Part shown: positions 37,901 to 45,071 of the stretch, in pieces
Position numbering within the stretch: the stretch's first letter is position 1
How the letters are laid out: each line of letters starts with the position of its first letter
Source of the DNA: Megaleporinus macrocephalus
Lineage: Eukaryota > Chordata > Actinopteri > Characiformes > Anostomidae
Direction: 5' to 3'
DNA: 64,000 nucleotides
Assembly (NCBI GenBank): GCA_021613375.1
Contig: CM038704.1
Span: 30,938,582 to 31,002,581 of the forward strand
The notes under the pieces: model-generated
The model's database searches: none
What the model was told of the DNA's origin: nothing
Seen by the model: the letters and a program-made list of their open reading frames with translations, nothing else
Made by a program: the position numbers and the translations under genes

Positions 37901-39314
37901 GCAAATGTATAGATTATGATAAACTGAACCCAATTTCAAATTAACTGTTAATAATTGAAACTGAGCTACAAGTGACTATGTACAGTTTGTCTGAGACAGA
38001 CTGTGAAATAAGTATGCATCTTCTGAATACTGAACGCTGGTTGTGTTAAAAGTAACACAAAATGAGTTTTCTATTTTAACACATTTGGATTGAAAGTATA
38101 CTTTCCATCTTAAATGATGCCTGCAGTTATGTTCTGCCACCTCAGGCATTAGAATTAACCACTGCATTATTTAGGGTGGAATGGGAACATTTTTACAAGA
38201 AGCTGGTGATTGTCCTTATCTGAAAATGTAATATGCAGCCTCATTGCTTGAGGTTGCTCATTGCTCATTAACATATCCGGAAAGTATCACTTCAATGCAA
38301 ATGTTTTAAAAAAATACACACACTCGTTGTGTTACTTATGTATTCAGATTTAAGCTTTAATGTCAGTAATATTTCTGAGACATCAAAACAATTATTCTTA
38401 TTCAATATTATATAACATTATATATACTGTTGCCCTTTTTATTTTAGAAAAGCATATTAGACAGTATTGTGGCATATATATATATAATCATATTGCCCAG
38501 TATAATATAATCTATCAAAGGGGCAACACTGCAGCCACTGTTGGAAGAGGGCCCGCTAATTTGTAGATATGAAGAGGCCATATTAAGCTAATAAAAATAA
38601 ATTGTAGTTGAAGATGATTCAGTTAAGTATTATGTAGTTGAAGATTAATGAAAAAATAGGTTTGTATAGTATATTCTACTGCTCATAGGTCCTCCTAAAT
38701 CTTACACACTTCTCTTCCTGAAACACACTTAAGTTTCCAGTAGAGATATATATTAAAACCGTGATTGCTACGGCACATGTAAATCAGCCCAACTTCCTCA
38801 GTATAAATCGCTCTCTTCAATCTTACCTTCACCCAGGTCCAGGACAGCAAGCACTGCACTGCTTCTGGCCTCGCCCAGGAGGTTTACAGCCACACAGGTG
38901 TAGAGTCCACCATCAGCTTGGTGGCAGTCCCGAATCCACAGTCCTCCATAGTCCTGGTCATCAGAGGGAAGCGGGTCATCGTTACGATACCAATGAAGGG
39001 TGGGCTGTGGGTGACCCCCCACCGTAACCCTTAATCGGACATCACATCCTGTTGCTACCGCAGCCCGTCTTAGCTTGCGTATGAAGACAGGTGGGGTAGG
39101 AACACCATGCTGATCTGACGTAGCTCTGGCTTTGCTGGATGACATCATTTCCACTGAACTAAGAAAGCCAGCCTCTCTCACAGTCCTACATCAATCTCTG
39201 AACATTTAATATGAATTTAGACGTACACTGTTTTGGTGAGCAAGAATAAATCCCTTACGCGCCTCCAACAGGCTCAGATTTCTGGTTCCCTGGTGCTTCA
39301 CTGGAGGTTTCCAT
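107..39314 (-). CDS. speg: SPEG, striated muscle preferentially expressed protein kinase (41 coding exons, 3' end off window)
   Basis: This is a giant sarcomere/triad kinase of the titin-obscurin family with two Ser/Thr kinase domains; family knowledge links it to triad maintenance and junctophilin/calcium handling in muscle. Exons from 5' to 3': 39259-39314, 38827-39185, 26556-26651, 26111-26416, 24392-25600, 23625-23768, 22676-22858, 19621-19784, 19403-19491, 19101-19276, 18713-18973, 18294-18452, 17325-17514, 16103-16332, 15549-15668, 15294-15398, 13052-13258, 11951-12074, 11688-11860, 11431-11543, 11130-11298, 9959-10067, 9659-9859, 9352-9409, 9187-9264, 8939-9111, 8812-8838, 8548-8700, 8350-8392, 8190-8258, 5783-8096, 5084-5230, 4877-4993, 4620-4787, 4270-4392, 4007-4171, 2736-3432, 2338-2577, 2004-2227, 1030-1105, 107-256. 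Running phase agrees at every junction (9,965 nt). The order and many motifs match human SPEG as I remember it. About 55 C-terminal residues are missing beyond position 1. I cannot tell which fish paralogue (spega or spegb) this is. Confidence 0.95.
2736..3432 (-). CDS. speg: speg exon 37: Pro/Ser/Thr/Val-rich linker before kinase 2
   Basis: This 697-nt exon codes residues ~2860-3091, a proline-rich, probably disordered segment. It ends with [18 protein letters not shown], matching the human lead-in to kinase 2 ([18 protein letters not shown]). Long antisense frames across it are composition shadows. Confidence 0.93.
4007..4392 (-). CDS. speg: speg exons 35-36: second fibronectin type III domain
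   Basis: Exons 4270-4392 and 4007-4171 code residues ~2764-2859. The sequence [20 protein letters not shown] is almost identical to the human [39 protein letters not shown] and [15 protein letters not shown] complete the fold. Both introns are phase 1. Confidence 0.94.
4620..4993 (-). CDS. speg: speg exons 33-34: Ig9
   Basis: Exons 4877-4993 and 4620-4787 code residues ~2669-2763. The domain reads [38 protein letters not shown], then [28 protein letters not shown]. Both Ig cysteines and the core Trp are present. Human SPEG has [17 protein letters not shown] at this position. Confidence 0.94.
5084..8096 (-). CDS. speg: speg exons 31-32: giant Ser/Arg-rich inter-kinase linker
   Basis: One 2,314-nt exon (5783-8096) and a 147-nt exon (5084-5230) code residues ~1849-2668. 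The segment is low-complexity and basic with many SP/RS motifs. Conserved landmarks include [101 protein letters not shown] and [14 protein letters not shown] motif SPV(F/L)xMRxKFES occurs twice. The human protein has one very large exon in the same place. The segment offers many candidate basic phosphorylation sites. Confidence 0.95.
8190..8258 (-). CDS. speg: speg exon 30: tail helix after kinase 1
   Basis: A 69-nt in-phase exon codes [23 protein letters not shown], continuing into [19 protein letters not shown] of the next exon. Human SPEG has the same RRRWQRSQISYK pattern at this place. It is the regulatory-tail-like segment that follows the kinase fold in this family. Confidence 0.9.
8350..9859 (-). 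CDS. speg: speg exons 23-29: kinase domain 1
   Basis: Exons 9659-9859, 9352-9409, 9187-9264, 8939-9111, 8812-8838, 8548-8700 and 8350-8392 code a complete protein kinase fold (residues ~1578-1825). Visible motifs are the glycine loop [10 protein letters not shown], the VAIK-type lysine in AAKFI, helix-C Glu in [10 protein letters not shown], the catalytic loop HLDIKPEN (HRD reads HLD, as in the family), [37 protein letters not shown] and the C-lobe [15 protein letters not shown]. All catalytic residues are present, so an active kinase is predicted. One intron is U12-type and one exon is only 27 nt. Confidence 0.95.
9410..9658 (-). other. U12-type (minor spliceosome) intron in speg kinase domain 1
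   Basis: The 249-bp intron starts GTATCCTTGC, matching the U12 donor consensus GTATCCTT. A branch-site-like TCCTTTAC lies with its A 13 nt before the acceptor GATAAAG, and there is no polypyrimidine tract. This placement is the one that restores [12 protein letters not shown] and keeps phase; no U2-style donor nearby does. Confidence 0.75.
9959..10067 (-). CDS. speg: speg exon 22: acidic linker into kinase 1
   Basis: This 109-nt exon codes a Glu-rich stretch ([20 protein letters not shown]) followed by [14 protein letters not shown], the start of the kinase domain. It ends AG|GTCTGT. The Arg of GRGAF is completed from the next exon. Confidence 0.93.
10255..10500. other. GC-richer island in speg intron 21 with CRE-like sites
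   Basis: This short stretch within a 1-kb AT-rich intron has TGACGTGA at 10273 and TGACGTCA at 10281-10288, plus an AATAAA. It could be a mobile-element fragment or an intronic regulatory site; I see no coding potential. Confidence 0.3.
11130..11543 (-). CDS. speg: speg exons 20-21: Ig8, just before kinase 1
   Basis: Exons 11431-11543 and 11130-11298 code residues ~1451-1544. The domain has [48 protein letters not shown] and [15 protein letters not shown], matching human SPEG closely. The strand-B Cys is absent while the strand-F Cys is present. This is the last Ig of the Ig-kinase module. Confidence 0.94.
11688..12074 (-). CDS. speg: speg exons 18-19: Ig7
   Basis: Exons 11951-12074 and 11688-11860 code residues ~1352-1450. 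The domain reads [32 protein letters not shown], then [20 protein letters not shown] and [12 protein letters not shown]. The first disulphide Cys is replaced (ITVTLNH), as in human. Split codon AG|G gives the Arg at the join. Confidence 0.92.
12738..12950 (+). repeat. dispersed fish repeat fragment
   Basis: The block around GTGTCACTGACATGGTGGTG and GGATCAGACACAGCAGTG resembles an interspersed sequence I associate with many teleost genomes. It has no ORF of note. The exact family is not assigned. Confidence 0.5.
13052..15398 (-). CDS. speg: speg exons 16-17: first fibronectin type III domain
   Basis: Exons 15294-15398 and 13052-13258 code residues ~1248-1351. The FN3 start is [20 protein letters not shown] with the ISWKRP Trp; the second exon has [20 protein letters not shown] and the [20 protein letters not shown] strand pair. 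The 2-kb intron between them (13259-15293) holds a LINE reverse-transcriptase remnant. An (AT)n run lies just upstream of exon 16. Confidence 0.92.
13259..15293. other. speg intron 16 (2.0 kb) with LINE remnant
   Basis: No speg coding sequence is missing here, since flanking exons join in phase. The intron holds a decayed LINE reverse-transcriptase fragment (13600-13870) and otherwise AT-rich DNA in which I see nothing. Confidence 0.7.
13600..13870 (+). pseudogene. LINE reverse-transcriptase remnant (broken)
   Basis: Translation on the plus strand gives [20 protein letters not shown], the classic RT motif around the first catalytic Asp, then a shifted frame with [11 protein letters not shown] (the GVPQGSILGPLLF motif) and INDIPH. 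Frameshifts and lost residues show it is dead. It lies antisense in a speg intron. Clade is uncertain (jockey/CR1/L2 type). Confidence 0.75.
15440..15519. repeat. (AT)n microsatellite
   Basis: About 80 bp of uninterrupted TA dinucleotides directly upstream of speg exon 16 on the transcribed strand. Confidence 0.98.
15549..16332 (-). CDS. speg: speg exons 14-15: Ig6
   Basis: Exons 16103-16332 and 15549-15668 code residues ~1131-1247. The lead-in [14 protein letters not shown] is strongly conserved with human SPEG. The Ig domain has Cys in LKCKVTG, Trp in [22 protein letters not shown] across the splice, and [24 protein letters not shown] at the end. The usual second Cys is replaced by Lys/Ser. 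Confidence 0.93.
17325..18452 (-). CDS. speg: speg exons 12-13: Ig5
   Basis: Exons 18294-18452 and 17325-17514 code residues ~1015-1130. The Ig domain runs from [20 protein letters not shown] to [18 protein letters not shown]. The second disulphide position is not Cys ([10 protein letters not shown]), as in the human sequence I remember (EGLYAVSAVN). The exon ends with a short linker (SSHM) leading to Ig6. The 780-bp intron between the two exons holds nothing I recognise. Confidence 0.92.
18713..18973 (-). CDS. speg: speg exon 11: Ig4
   Basis: A single 261-nt exon codes a whole Ig domain (residues ~928-1014), with Cys in LFECHMTGP, Trp in [19 protein letters not shown] and the terminal [16 protein letters not shown]. 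The human segment VDWLCRGRLLQPALLKCKM, as I recall it, is nearly the same. Both flanking introns are phase 1, typical of shuffled Ig modules. Confidence 0.93.
19101..19784 (-). CDS. speg: speg exons 8-10: Ig3, the region equivalent to the APEG-1 isoform
   Basis: Exons 19621-19784, 19403-19491 and 19101-19276 code residues ~785-927. The first has [16 protein letters not shown] and DPPTFQ; the next two form an Ig domain ([45 protein letters not shown]). In mammals this Ig alone forms the short APEG-1 product, which I recall ending by read-through just after LEVRGE. Here read-through of the donor after LEVK would add 18 codons before a stop. I could not identify a dedicated APEG-1 first exon. 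Confidence 0.92.
19785..22675. other. speg intron 7 (2.9 kb)
   Basis: Flanking exons join in phase (G|AG). Apart from the GATA array I see no genes or clear mobile elements. An APEG-1-type internal promoter would be expected around here by analogy with mammals, but I could not pinpoint one. Confidence 0.6.
20194..20282. repeat. (GATA)n microsatellite
   Basis: About 22 units of GATA with one variant near the start. It lies in the 2.9-kb speg intron 19785-22675, which otherwise shows nothing I recognise. Confidence 0.98.
22676..23768 (-). CDS. speg: speg exons 6-7: Ig2
   Basis: Exons 23625-23768 and 22676-22858 code residues ~676-784. They hold the conserved [14 protein letters not shown] lead-in and an I-set Ig domain with Cys in LECVIAG, core Trp in VTWWKGD and the terminal [14 protein letters not shown]. 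The position of the second disulphide Cys is Ser/Val here, so the canonical Ig disulphide is absent. The split codon G|TG and the 184-residue spacing to Ig3 match the family layout. Confidence 0.9.
23875..23955. repeat. (TA)n microsatellite
   Basis: About 80 bp of TA repeats in the intron between speg exons 5 and 6. Confidence 0.98.
24392..25600 (-). CDS. speg: speg exon 5: long Ser/Pro/Lys-rich linker
   Basis: This 1,209-nt exon codes residues ~273-675, low-complexity and probably disordered. It contains basic segments such as [21 protein letters not shown] and [20 protein letters not shown]; the human linker has similar RILDKLQFFEERRRS and ASLDERTRQ segments. Two acceptors are possible. 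The one at 25600 (TTTTACAG) fits the phase of the preceding exon; another AG at 25624 would not. The donor is G|GTGAGA, followed in the next exon by the conserved [15 protein letters not shown]. Confidence 0.88.
26111..26651 (-). CDS. speg: speg exons 3-4: acidic/Ser-rich linker after Ig1
   Basis: There are two exons, 26556-26651 and 26111-26416, coding residues ~139-272. The first reads [12 protein letters not shown]..., matching the acidic start of the human linker. The second carries [13 protein letters not shown] and [20 protein letters not shown], clearly related to the human RHLGVEPLVRAS and [20 protein letters not shown]. The donor of exon 4 is unusual: the only placement that keeps phase is TAC A|GTGTCC at 26111. 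Without splicing the frame stops ten bases further on (TAA). Confidence 0.82.
27486..27528 (-). CDS. speg: speg alternative second exon (43 nt)
   Basis: The sequence between a TTTCCAG acceptor and a CAT G|GTGTGT donor codes [14 protein letters not shown] plus one base. It enters in phase 0 from the MKK exon and leaves in phase 1, matching the shared exon (G|AC gives Asp, then [11 protein letters not shown]). Exact phase at both ends, plus the FGRLTH ending that I associate with a mammalian SPEG isoform, argue that it is real rather than chance. Confidence 0.68.
28289..28321 (-). CDS. speg: speg alternative first coding exon (MKK... start)
   Basis: An ATG at 28321-28319 opens an 11-codon frame, [11 protein letters not shown], that ends exactly at a consensus donor CAG|GTGAGT (phase 0). 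It splices in phase to a 43-nt exon at 27486-27528 and from there, phase 1, to the shared exon 26556-26651. The product would lack Ig1 and start with a strongly basic leader. I recall mammalian SPEG having an alternative N-terminus of very similar form (MKK-xW-xKKRFQ), but this needs a database check. A candidate promoter lies just upstream at 28.3-29.1 kb. Confidence 0.72.
28322..29110 (-). promoter_or_regulatory. candidate promoter and 5' UTR of the alternative speg transcript
   Basis: This block lies immediately upstream of the MKK exon. It contains a perfect CRE palindrome TGACGTCA at 29053-29060, a CTG-rich GC-rich patch (29077-29110) and a (CT)n tract (28911-28938), unlike the AT-rich intron around it. 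The position and base composition suggest a promoter; the transcription start is not determined. Confidence 0.4.
28911..28938. repeat. (CT)n tract
   Basis: 14 CT units inside the candidate alternative speg promoter; on the transcribed strand it is a GA tract. Confidence 0.97.
30206..30742 (+). pseudogene. L1-type LINE ORF2 C-terminal fragment (178 codons still open)
   Basis: The frame codes a stretch characteristic of fish L1 ORF2 ends: [54 protein letters not shown]. The frame is uninterrupted, but it is only the 3' part of the element and its C-terminal end diverges. It lies antisense to speg. Confidence 0.7.
30950..31153. repeat. 11-bp tandem repeat (CCATTCCATAA)n
   Basis: About 18 copies of CCATTCCATAA/CCGTTCCATAA. 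Antisense frames of 71-73 codons across it are repeat artefacts (unit not a multiple of 3, no stop in one strand). Confidence 0.95.
31160..31475 (-). mobile_element. hAT-type element fragment
   Basis: Read on the minus strand the block begins CAGAGGTCACTAATAGGCGG at 31475 and continues with GGACCGCGATCCGGATCTGG, a terminus I associate with fish hAT elements. The region is more GC-rich than its surroundings. The other terminus and target duplication were not found. Confidence 0.5.
32230..32680 (+). pseudogene. Tc1/mariner transposase remnant (broken)
   Basis: Scattered frames on the plus strand give [20 protein letters not shown] (the SVMVWGC..xGxGxLHFI motif) and [20 protein letters not shown] (the WPxxSPDLNPIENLW motif). 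Stops and frameshifts interrupt it. It is a decayed copy in a speg intron, antisense to the gene. Confidence 0.7.
33308..33407. repeat. 17-bp inverted repeat (possible small MITE)
   Basis: TTCCTGTTCACCAGCTT at 33308-33324 and its reverse complement at 33391-33407 enclose 66 bp. A partial relative of one arm (AAGCTGGTGA) occurs near 38200. Confidence 0.6.
34800..35190 (-). pseudogene. unassigned coding-like remnant
   Basis: A minus-strand frame gives [20 protein letters not shown], then [20 protein letters not shown] and KHLEKRLP before a stop. After a frameshift, coding-like sequence continues ([19 protein letters not shown]). The composition looks like real protein rather than noise. I do not recognise the family; a mobile-element ORF is the most likely source. 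Confidence 0.4.
36635..36672. repeat. (GA)n-rich tract
   Basis: Imperfect GA repeats in the large speg intron. Confidence 0.9.
37090..37235 (+). repeat. LINE/SINE 3' tail
   Basis: The segment GCGATGGACTGGCAACCTGT, GTGTACCCAGCCTTCGCC, GGGATTGGCTCCAGCTCCGC and the tail GGTTGGATGGAC is the conserved 3' end shared by many fish LINEs and SINEs. No coding part remains. Confidence 0.8.
38827..39185 (-). CDS. speg: speg exon 2: N-terminal Ig domain (Ig1)
   Basis: This exon codes residues ~19-138. It begins with a short Ser-rich leader and then one I-set Ig domain beginning near [20 protein letters not shown], with the core Trp in LHWYRND and the terminal [16 protein letters not shown]. It corresponds to the first Ig of mammalian SPEG (domain start VFLRPLKNAAVCAG, as I recall). 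The donor is G|GTAAGA (phase 1). The next shared exon lies 12.2 kb downstream, past an alternative 5' end. Confidence 0.92.
39259..39314 (-). CDS. speg: speg first coding exon of the long isoform
   Basis: The reading frame starts with an ATG at 39314-39312 ([11 protein letters not shown]...) and runs 18 codons plus two bases to a GTAAGG donor. The split codon GC|G joins in frame to the exon starting at 39185. The sequence just upstream ends in an acceptor-like TTACAG at about 39327, so the 5' UTR probably continues in a separate upstream exon. The start is chosen because it is the first ATG that reads through the splice into the Ig1 exon. Confidence 0.75.
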
Positions 39315-40100
39315 GATGAAGTCTTACTGTAATCTGTATCATCAAAACAATCCAACAACGAGGGGAAAAAAATTATTTAAAAAATCTAATAATTTACAAT
39401 ACAGTTTTTAATTCTAATACAATGCATTCTCAAATGATAAGTCTATATTAGAAATTCTGAATCTATGACTCATGAATGACAACAATGACAGACTGGGCCT
39501 GTAAAAGACCAGTCAAGATACACGTCTATTAAAAGAATGGGGGTATTTATAGTGGTGTTTGATTCTGGTTTTAATTAAGTTCAGCTCAGATTTTATTAAA
39601 TGACTTTCTTGGTATGAAGAAAAGTTCTTGACTAAATATTGATTTTGACAAAGGTTTCATGTGCTGGTAATGTGGAGAAATCAGGAATGCAATAAAAGCC
39701 ATACATCATTATTTTCAGAAACTTTGTCGGTTCTTTTACAATGAGAAACGGCAAGAACAAAACATGAATACATTCTTGCAAACTGTCATGTTCCTGCAAC
39801 ATGCTCGTTGAATAAAATCATTCTGAGACAATACCTTTCTTCAAACTTTTGATGAATCAGATCAATATTGAAAATCAAAACATGTCAATACACTTTGATA
39901 CATTACTTCAATCTCTTGATGTGCAGCGTGTCTACTGTATAGTCATATAGTAGTCAAGTTAGTAAAATGGATTAGTGTATATAGCAGCAGGATAGTTCAG
40001 ACTAAGCTAGCTCTAACTGAACAGCACTGAGAAACAGGCTGTCCCATTCTTGTAAATGTTTAATTAACATATTAAGACTGTGAAAAGAGAAAGGCTTTAC

Positions 40101-40300
40101 CTTTGGCCAATTAAGAGAGCAGAGCATGTTGTGGAGCCCCCATCCAGCATGACCACTGCACTAAACCCTCTAAGGATCAGGCAGCATTAGCAGGAGCTCT
40201 GTTTACACCACTGAGGTGAGGCGGACCCTTTCTCTCTCTCTCTCTCTCTCTCTTTTTTTCTCTCTCTCTCTCTCTCTGTGCCCTACCAACTCTGACAATG
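40101..40300 (-). other. probable speg 5' UTR exon (3' boundary clear, 5' boundary unknown)
   Basis: A good donor, CCAAAG|GTAAAG, lies at 40101 about 770 bp upstream of the first coding exon, whose own 5' edge looks like an acceptor (TTACAG near 39327). The exon would include a (GA)n tract on the transcribed strand. No ATG-led frame continues from it into coding sequence, so it is proposed as non-coding. The upstream limit and promoter are not visible. Confidence 0.35.
40230..40277. repeat. (TC)n tract
   Basis: Two TC runs separated by a T run, within the proposed speg 5' UTR region. Confidence 0.95.
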
Positions 40301-41649
40301 TCAAAGAGGGTCCAAGACAGCAGGCTACTCCTTGTCGAACTCTGTCTATGTTTCCTGTCCTCTCTGAAGTTGGGCTCTTTCTTACTTCCAAGTGTCCTTT
40401 TCCTGCTCATGCCCTTTAACCCTCACCGGCTCCCCACGGAGGTGACAGGCAAGCAGTACCAGCCTTGAAGTGACAGCTGGAGCCAGAATAGGCTGGATTT
40501 TTTGGGCGGCCTCAGTGCTTCTGAAGCCCCCCCCAACACCTCCCCCAACTGAATAAGCATGCAAGTGGGGCCTTGTAACCAACCAAACAACTACACTGTT
40601 TGTACGTGCATAAGGACGTAGCACTGAATGAATGTCGCCTGATTCATTTGTCAAAGATAGTAGCCTACCCTGAACAGGATGAGGTACGAGAGACATTTGA
40701 TATAACTAAACAGGACACTACAATGAGCCTGTAGTGAAATATCCAGCTTGCATTGTATTATGAGTTCTAATGAGGGAACTACTGAGGTACTAAAAGTCAT
40801 TCAAGGGTTGATGTGTGTAATAAAATCAGTAAATTTCAATAAATTATTTAGACAAAAATAATACAATAATTTATAATGTAAAATTGTATGGATGACTTGA
40901 AAGCCATTCACAACAACACAGCATATAACTAAAGCACTCACTGCAAAATCCTAAAGACTTGGGATTTTATCACCTGTTAGTTTACCCCACCTGCTGGCCA
41001 TTTAAAAGTATACTGCTCCCTCTGAAACCACACAAAATCTCTATCATGTTTTTTTGTATAAATGCACGCAGGCTTATGCCTTGCAGAGTATATTCTTGGA
41101 CTACAGCTGGGTAATGCGTGGCACAGCTCCAGACTTACAGAGTGACACGAACCTGAGACAGCTAAAGCGTCAATGTGTTCATATGTTGTGGACAAGACTG
41201 TCTGTCTTCACAGATCACAAATGCAGCTAAACTTAAACGTGACAATAGCTTTAAGTAAGGATTAAAAAAAAAAGCTATACATGCTTGTTTGTCGTTCCTT
41301 TTGATCATGACACAGCTCATCTGAATCTTGGTACCCTACCAAGTGCGTGCACACACACACACTCACACACTTGTCTGACCAAGGTCAAGAGTGTGATAAA
41401 GTAAGTGTTGTTTGTCTTATAATTTCTGATGTACATTGTTGTAAAACTGGCGCTGAGAGCAAAAAGCTCTAGTAAAATAAGACTCTAAATTTTAATTAAA
41501 GTCCAAATAAACAACGAATAGGTGATTACTAACAGTGTTACAATGACAGTCTGGATCCTAATAATAGAAAACATGTCTTATGGATATTTATTACACAATA
41601 TTTATTATTTAAATTTAATATTTATTATTTAAATGTATTATTTTCCAAT

Positions 41650-42050
41650 TGTAACATAGCAGGGTCAGAAAGATGTGCACAGATATGGAACAAGGGTTTA
41701 TTAAACAGAGGTGTGTACCAGACAGAGCACCAATACATACACACAGAAAAACGAATAAATGTATACGGGCTAAGACAAAGGCCAAAATCCATAGATGTAA
41801 CAAACTACCAAAACCGGAAAGGACAAGACAAAAGAGGTTATCGATAAGGCAGGCAAATGGGTACATTATCTGGAAGACTCAGCGAACGTGAACAAACAGG
41901 CAAGGCAAAACACAGCTCCAAAGAACAAGAACAACAGGTCAAAAACACGAAAGGCAAACACGGAATAACGCTCAGCAAAGATCAGATAACTGGCTCAATA
42001 CTTCACAACATGAGAGTCCACACAGCGAGTTTAAATAGTCCTTGTGATCA
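41650..42050. repeat. unclassified interspersed repeat
   Basis: A purine-rich, CA/AG-rich block with GGGTTTATTAAACAGAGG, CAAACAGGCAAGGCAAAACA and AATACTTCACAACATGAGAG resembles sequences I associate with repeated DNA in teleosts. No TIR or ORF was identified. Confidence 0.4.
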
Positions 42051-43239
42051 CTAGAATTCAGGTGAGCTTGATTTACTGTAGATCATATACTGTAAAATGA
42101 AAATAAAACTGATGTGGCCCTGCTCTGGCCCATACAGTAAAATGAGTAGAACTAATTGATGTGGCCCAGCTCTAAATGTTCTGTGAAGCAGTCTTTAAGT
42201 GTTTAAATAGACTGCTTAGCTATTTAACTTTATAAACTGTTATGTATTCGGAATCTGTAAACAATAATTAGTATATTTACTACAATGATTTTCAAAGTAA
42301 ACAAACACAAAGCTGGACAGACAGCTGACAGTACCCTAAGAAATCTATACACAGACATTTAACTGTTTTTTGTCATATATCATGATTACATATACGTATT
42401 ACATATTACGTAATATATTACATTAATTTTCACCTGTGCAGAATCCCTTGAACCAAACAAAAAGCAGAAACATTTAGAATGTAGTAAAATTATTTTTGCC
42501 ACATGTTTATATAAACGTTAATAAACATATACAATTCTGCACGAATCAAGTCTGTCCACTTTCTGATGCCAGAGGAAAGAGGAAAAAAGTTTTAACTGAT
42601 TTCCAGATTTTATACATAATTTTCTGTGTCAAATTCCCACACAGACCTGACAATCAACGACACCCTCAGCATTTCCAACAGATCCCTTAGATCTGCTATG
42701 ACACTTCACAGAACTCCAGTAACAGATACCTTATCTAGCATAAATAGATTTTCTTTTAAAAAAGTAACCAAAACTGCAAGCTCTGTAAACAACACTGTTC
42801 TAAACATTCAAAAACCCAGGATCAAAATAAGACTAATAAGTCAAATGAATGTAAAGCACTATTGACAATAAGTGTTCATATAAACCATTAAATAGCACCT
42901 GTAGATGACAACCACAGGACTTTTTTAAAACTGTATTCTTCTGGTTCTACTGATTTACAATGTGTGCACATGAGCAGACATAACGCTGCTGCCACAAGAC
43001 AAGGCCAGAGCTAACATGCTAACTGTGAGCTAATTAGCTTTAAGCGTACCATGAGATAACACACAAACTACAGATAAACACGATATTTCCAAGCTGTTTT
43101 TTAATATATCCAAATTTGACAATTAACCCATATACTATAAACACAAAACCTAGTATTGATAGTTAAACTACACATTTTTCAGTAATATTATTTAATATAC
43201 ATCTACTGTGTTGTCATGTATACATTTTTGCACTGTGCA

Positions 43240-44005
43240 CAGGGCTGGACTGGGACAAAAAAATCGGCCCTGGCATTTTTGGCTCAGACCAGCCTGTCAT
43301 AATTAGCGGAGCACAGCCGACCAGTAATTTATGTATGTGTTTCGCAAAGGAATGTATTTTACTATTATCATATAATAATTATCAAATAAAAACAGCATCA
43401 GATAAAAAATTACTTTTTGCCTTTTTAGAAATTTACAGTGAATCATTACTTTAGAAGCCTATCAAATCACCATTGTGGAAAGCTAATAAGTACATTTACA
43501 CATACTGTAGTTCCAGCACTTTTGTCTACTCATATGTATTTTCAGAATTTCCCTGATATAGCAGCTCAATTGAAATATGAAAATACCAATAAATACTGAC
43601 ACTAATCAATCGGCGTTACTCATCATTCTCATGTTATCACCATCACCTTAAAGTCCCTGTGTTATCCTAACGTTACTACCTGCTCACATACTACACTCTC
43701 CCGCTCAGTCTGTCTCTCAGGTTCTCTGTCAAAAGCCTGTATCTCTGGCTGCTCCTCTCTCTGTCTTCACCTACAACCTGCTGCTGCTGGAGCTCTGCTG
43801 TCACAGAGGACGTGGAGGCTACAGCAGCGAACATGTCTGTGATCTTGGCACAGTGTGCAGAATCTACAGTGACACTCTTCAATCTCTTTGCTCTAAAAAA
43901 AAAAAAAAGTGAAGAAAAAATAAATAAATCCAACAGCATCGGCCCCTGAGGATTGTCGGCCCACCGGGCAAATGCCCGGTACGCCAGATTACCAGTACAG
44001 CCCTG
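43240..44005. mobile_element. hAT-type DNA transposon copy, non-autonomous
   Basis: The ends are CAGGGCTGGACTGG (43240) and, on the opposite strand, CAGGGCTGTACTGG (ending 44005), a 14-bp TIR with one mismatch. Flanks ACTGTGCA and ACTGTCCC match at 6 of 8 positions, compatible with an eroded 8-bp hAT target duplication. Inside, a minus-strand frame retains KRLKSVTVDSAHCAKITDMF, resembling the start of an hAT-family protein, but no transposase core is left. Confidence 0.75.
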
Positions 44006-44269
44006 ACTGTCCCTGCTACTAAATCTTTTAGGTGAACAGATACTTACTCTGACCACTGTAGATGTTAGAGAAGTACTGCGCAAGGTGAAGTCACAGAAAG
44101 CAGCCCAATCTATAGCCCTTTAGTATCTCAAATCTTCTTACATCATCCCTGTTTCTAAGGGATCATCCCATCATCCCCTTTTTCTAAGTCACCTCCCACA
44201 TGTTTAAATGACTATAGACTTAAAGTACTCAACCCCATAGTGATGAAATGCATGCTTTGAAAGACTGGT

Positions 44270-44950
44270 GCTAGCTCATATCAAGGAAATACAACCCCAC
44301 TTCACTTACTCCATATCACTTTGCATATCGTTCAAACGGGTCTACGGAGAATGCTATGGCCATCATGCTGCACACTGCCCTGACTGGAGCATAAATACAC
44401 ATACATTAGGATACTTATTAATTACAGCTCTGCTTTCAACACCATCATCCCCTCCAAGCTAATAGCTAAACTCTTCTACCCCTCGCTCTGTAAATGGATC
44501 CTACATTTCTTGACTGGCAGACCTCAGTCTATTAAAACAGGTAAACATACCTCTTTATCCTGAACCTTAGCACAGGAACTCCCTAAGGGTGCGTCCTAAG
44601 CCTCATTCTTAACTCTCTCTTCATCTACTAATGCCTAATGAAATTATTGACCAACTTCTAAAACTGCACCACTGAAAATATTCTAACCAGCTGCTCTCTG
44701 CGTGGTACAGTAACTGTACATCGGACCGGAAATCCTTACAGGGCATTGTCAAGGCAACCCAGCACAATGTCTGTATTCATCTCCCAGCCATCAAAGACAT
44801 CTACCATAAACACTGCCAGTTATTCCCCTCATTCCAACCACAGCCTGTTCTCTCTACCCTCAGGAAGGCATTACTGGAGTCTGCACAACAAGATTCAGAA
44901 CAAGATTTCCTCCCCAGGCTGTCACAGTTTGGCTACTCATTATTAAATTG
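44270..44950 (+). pseudogene. L2-like LINE remnant (RT and C-terminal region, broken)
   Basis: Plus-strand translation gives [34 protein letters not shown] (the RT fingers/palm region) and, after stops and shifts, ENILTSC, HSLFSLPSGRHYWSL and CHSLATHY, which match the C-terminal end of L2-clade ORFs. Several stops show that it is dead. Confidence 0.75.
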
Positions 44951-45071
44951 ACTGTCTGTTTAAATTATTTTTACCTACTTGGTCACACTAGTATAACCCC
45001 TGACTCCCCCAACCTGTGAATTTTTGCACTTGGTAGCTTTGTAGCATAGCATTGCCTACTGTGCTTGACTC

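Larger units (their letters stand above)
26652..38826. other. speg intron after Ig1 exon (12.2 kb), rich in mobile elements
   Basis: The intron carries the alternative 5' exons (27.5 and 28.3 kb), an L1-like ORF2 tail (30.2 kb), an 11-bp tandem array, an hAT end (31.2-31.5 kb), a Tc1 transposase remnant (32.2 kb), an inverted repeat (33.3 kb), an unassigned coding remnant (34.8-35.2 kb) and a LINE/SINE tail (37.1 kb). The rest is AT-rich with nothing I recognise. Confidence 0.75.
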
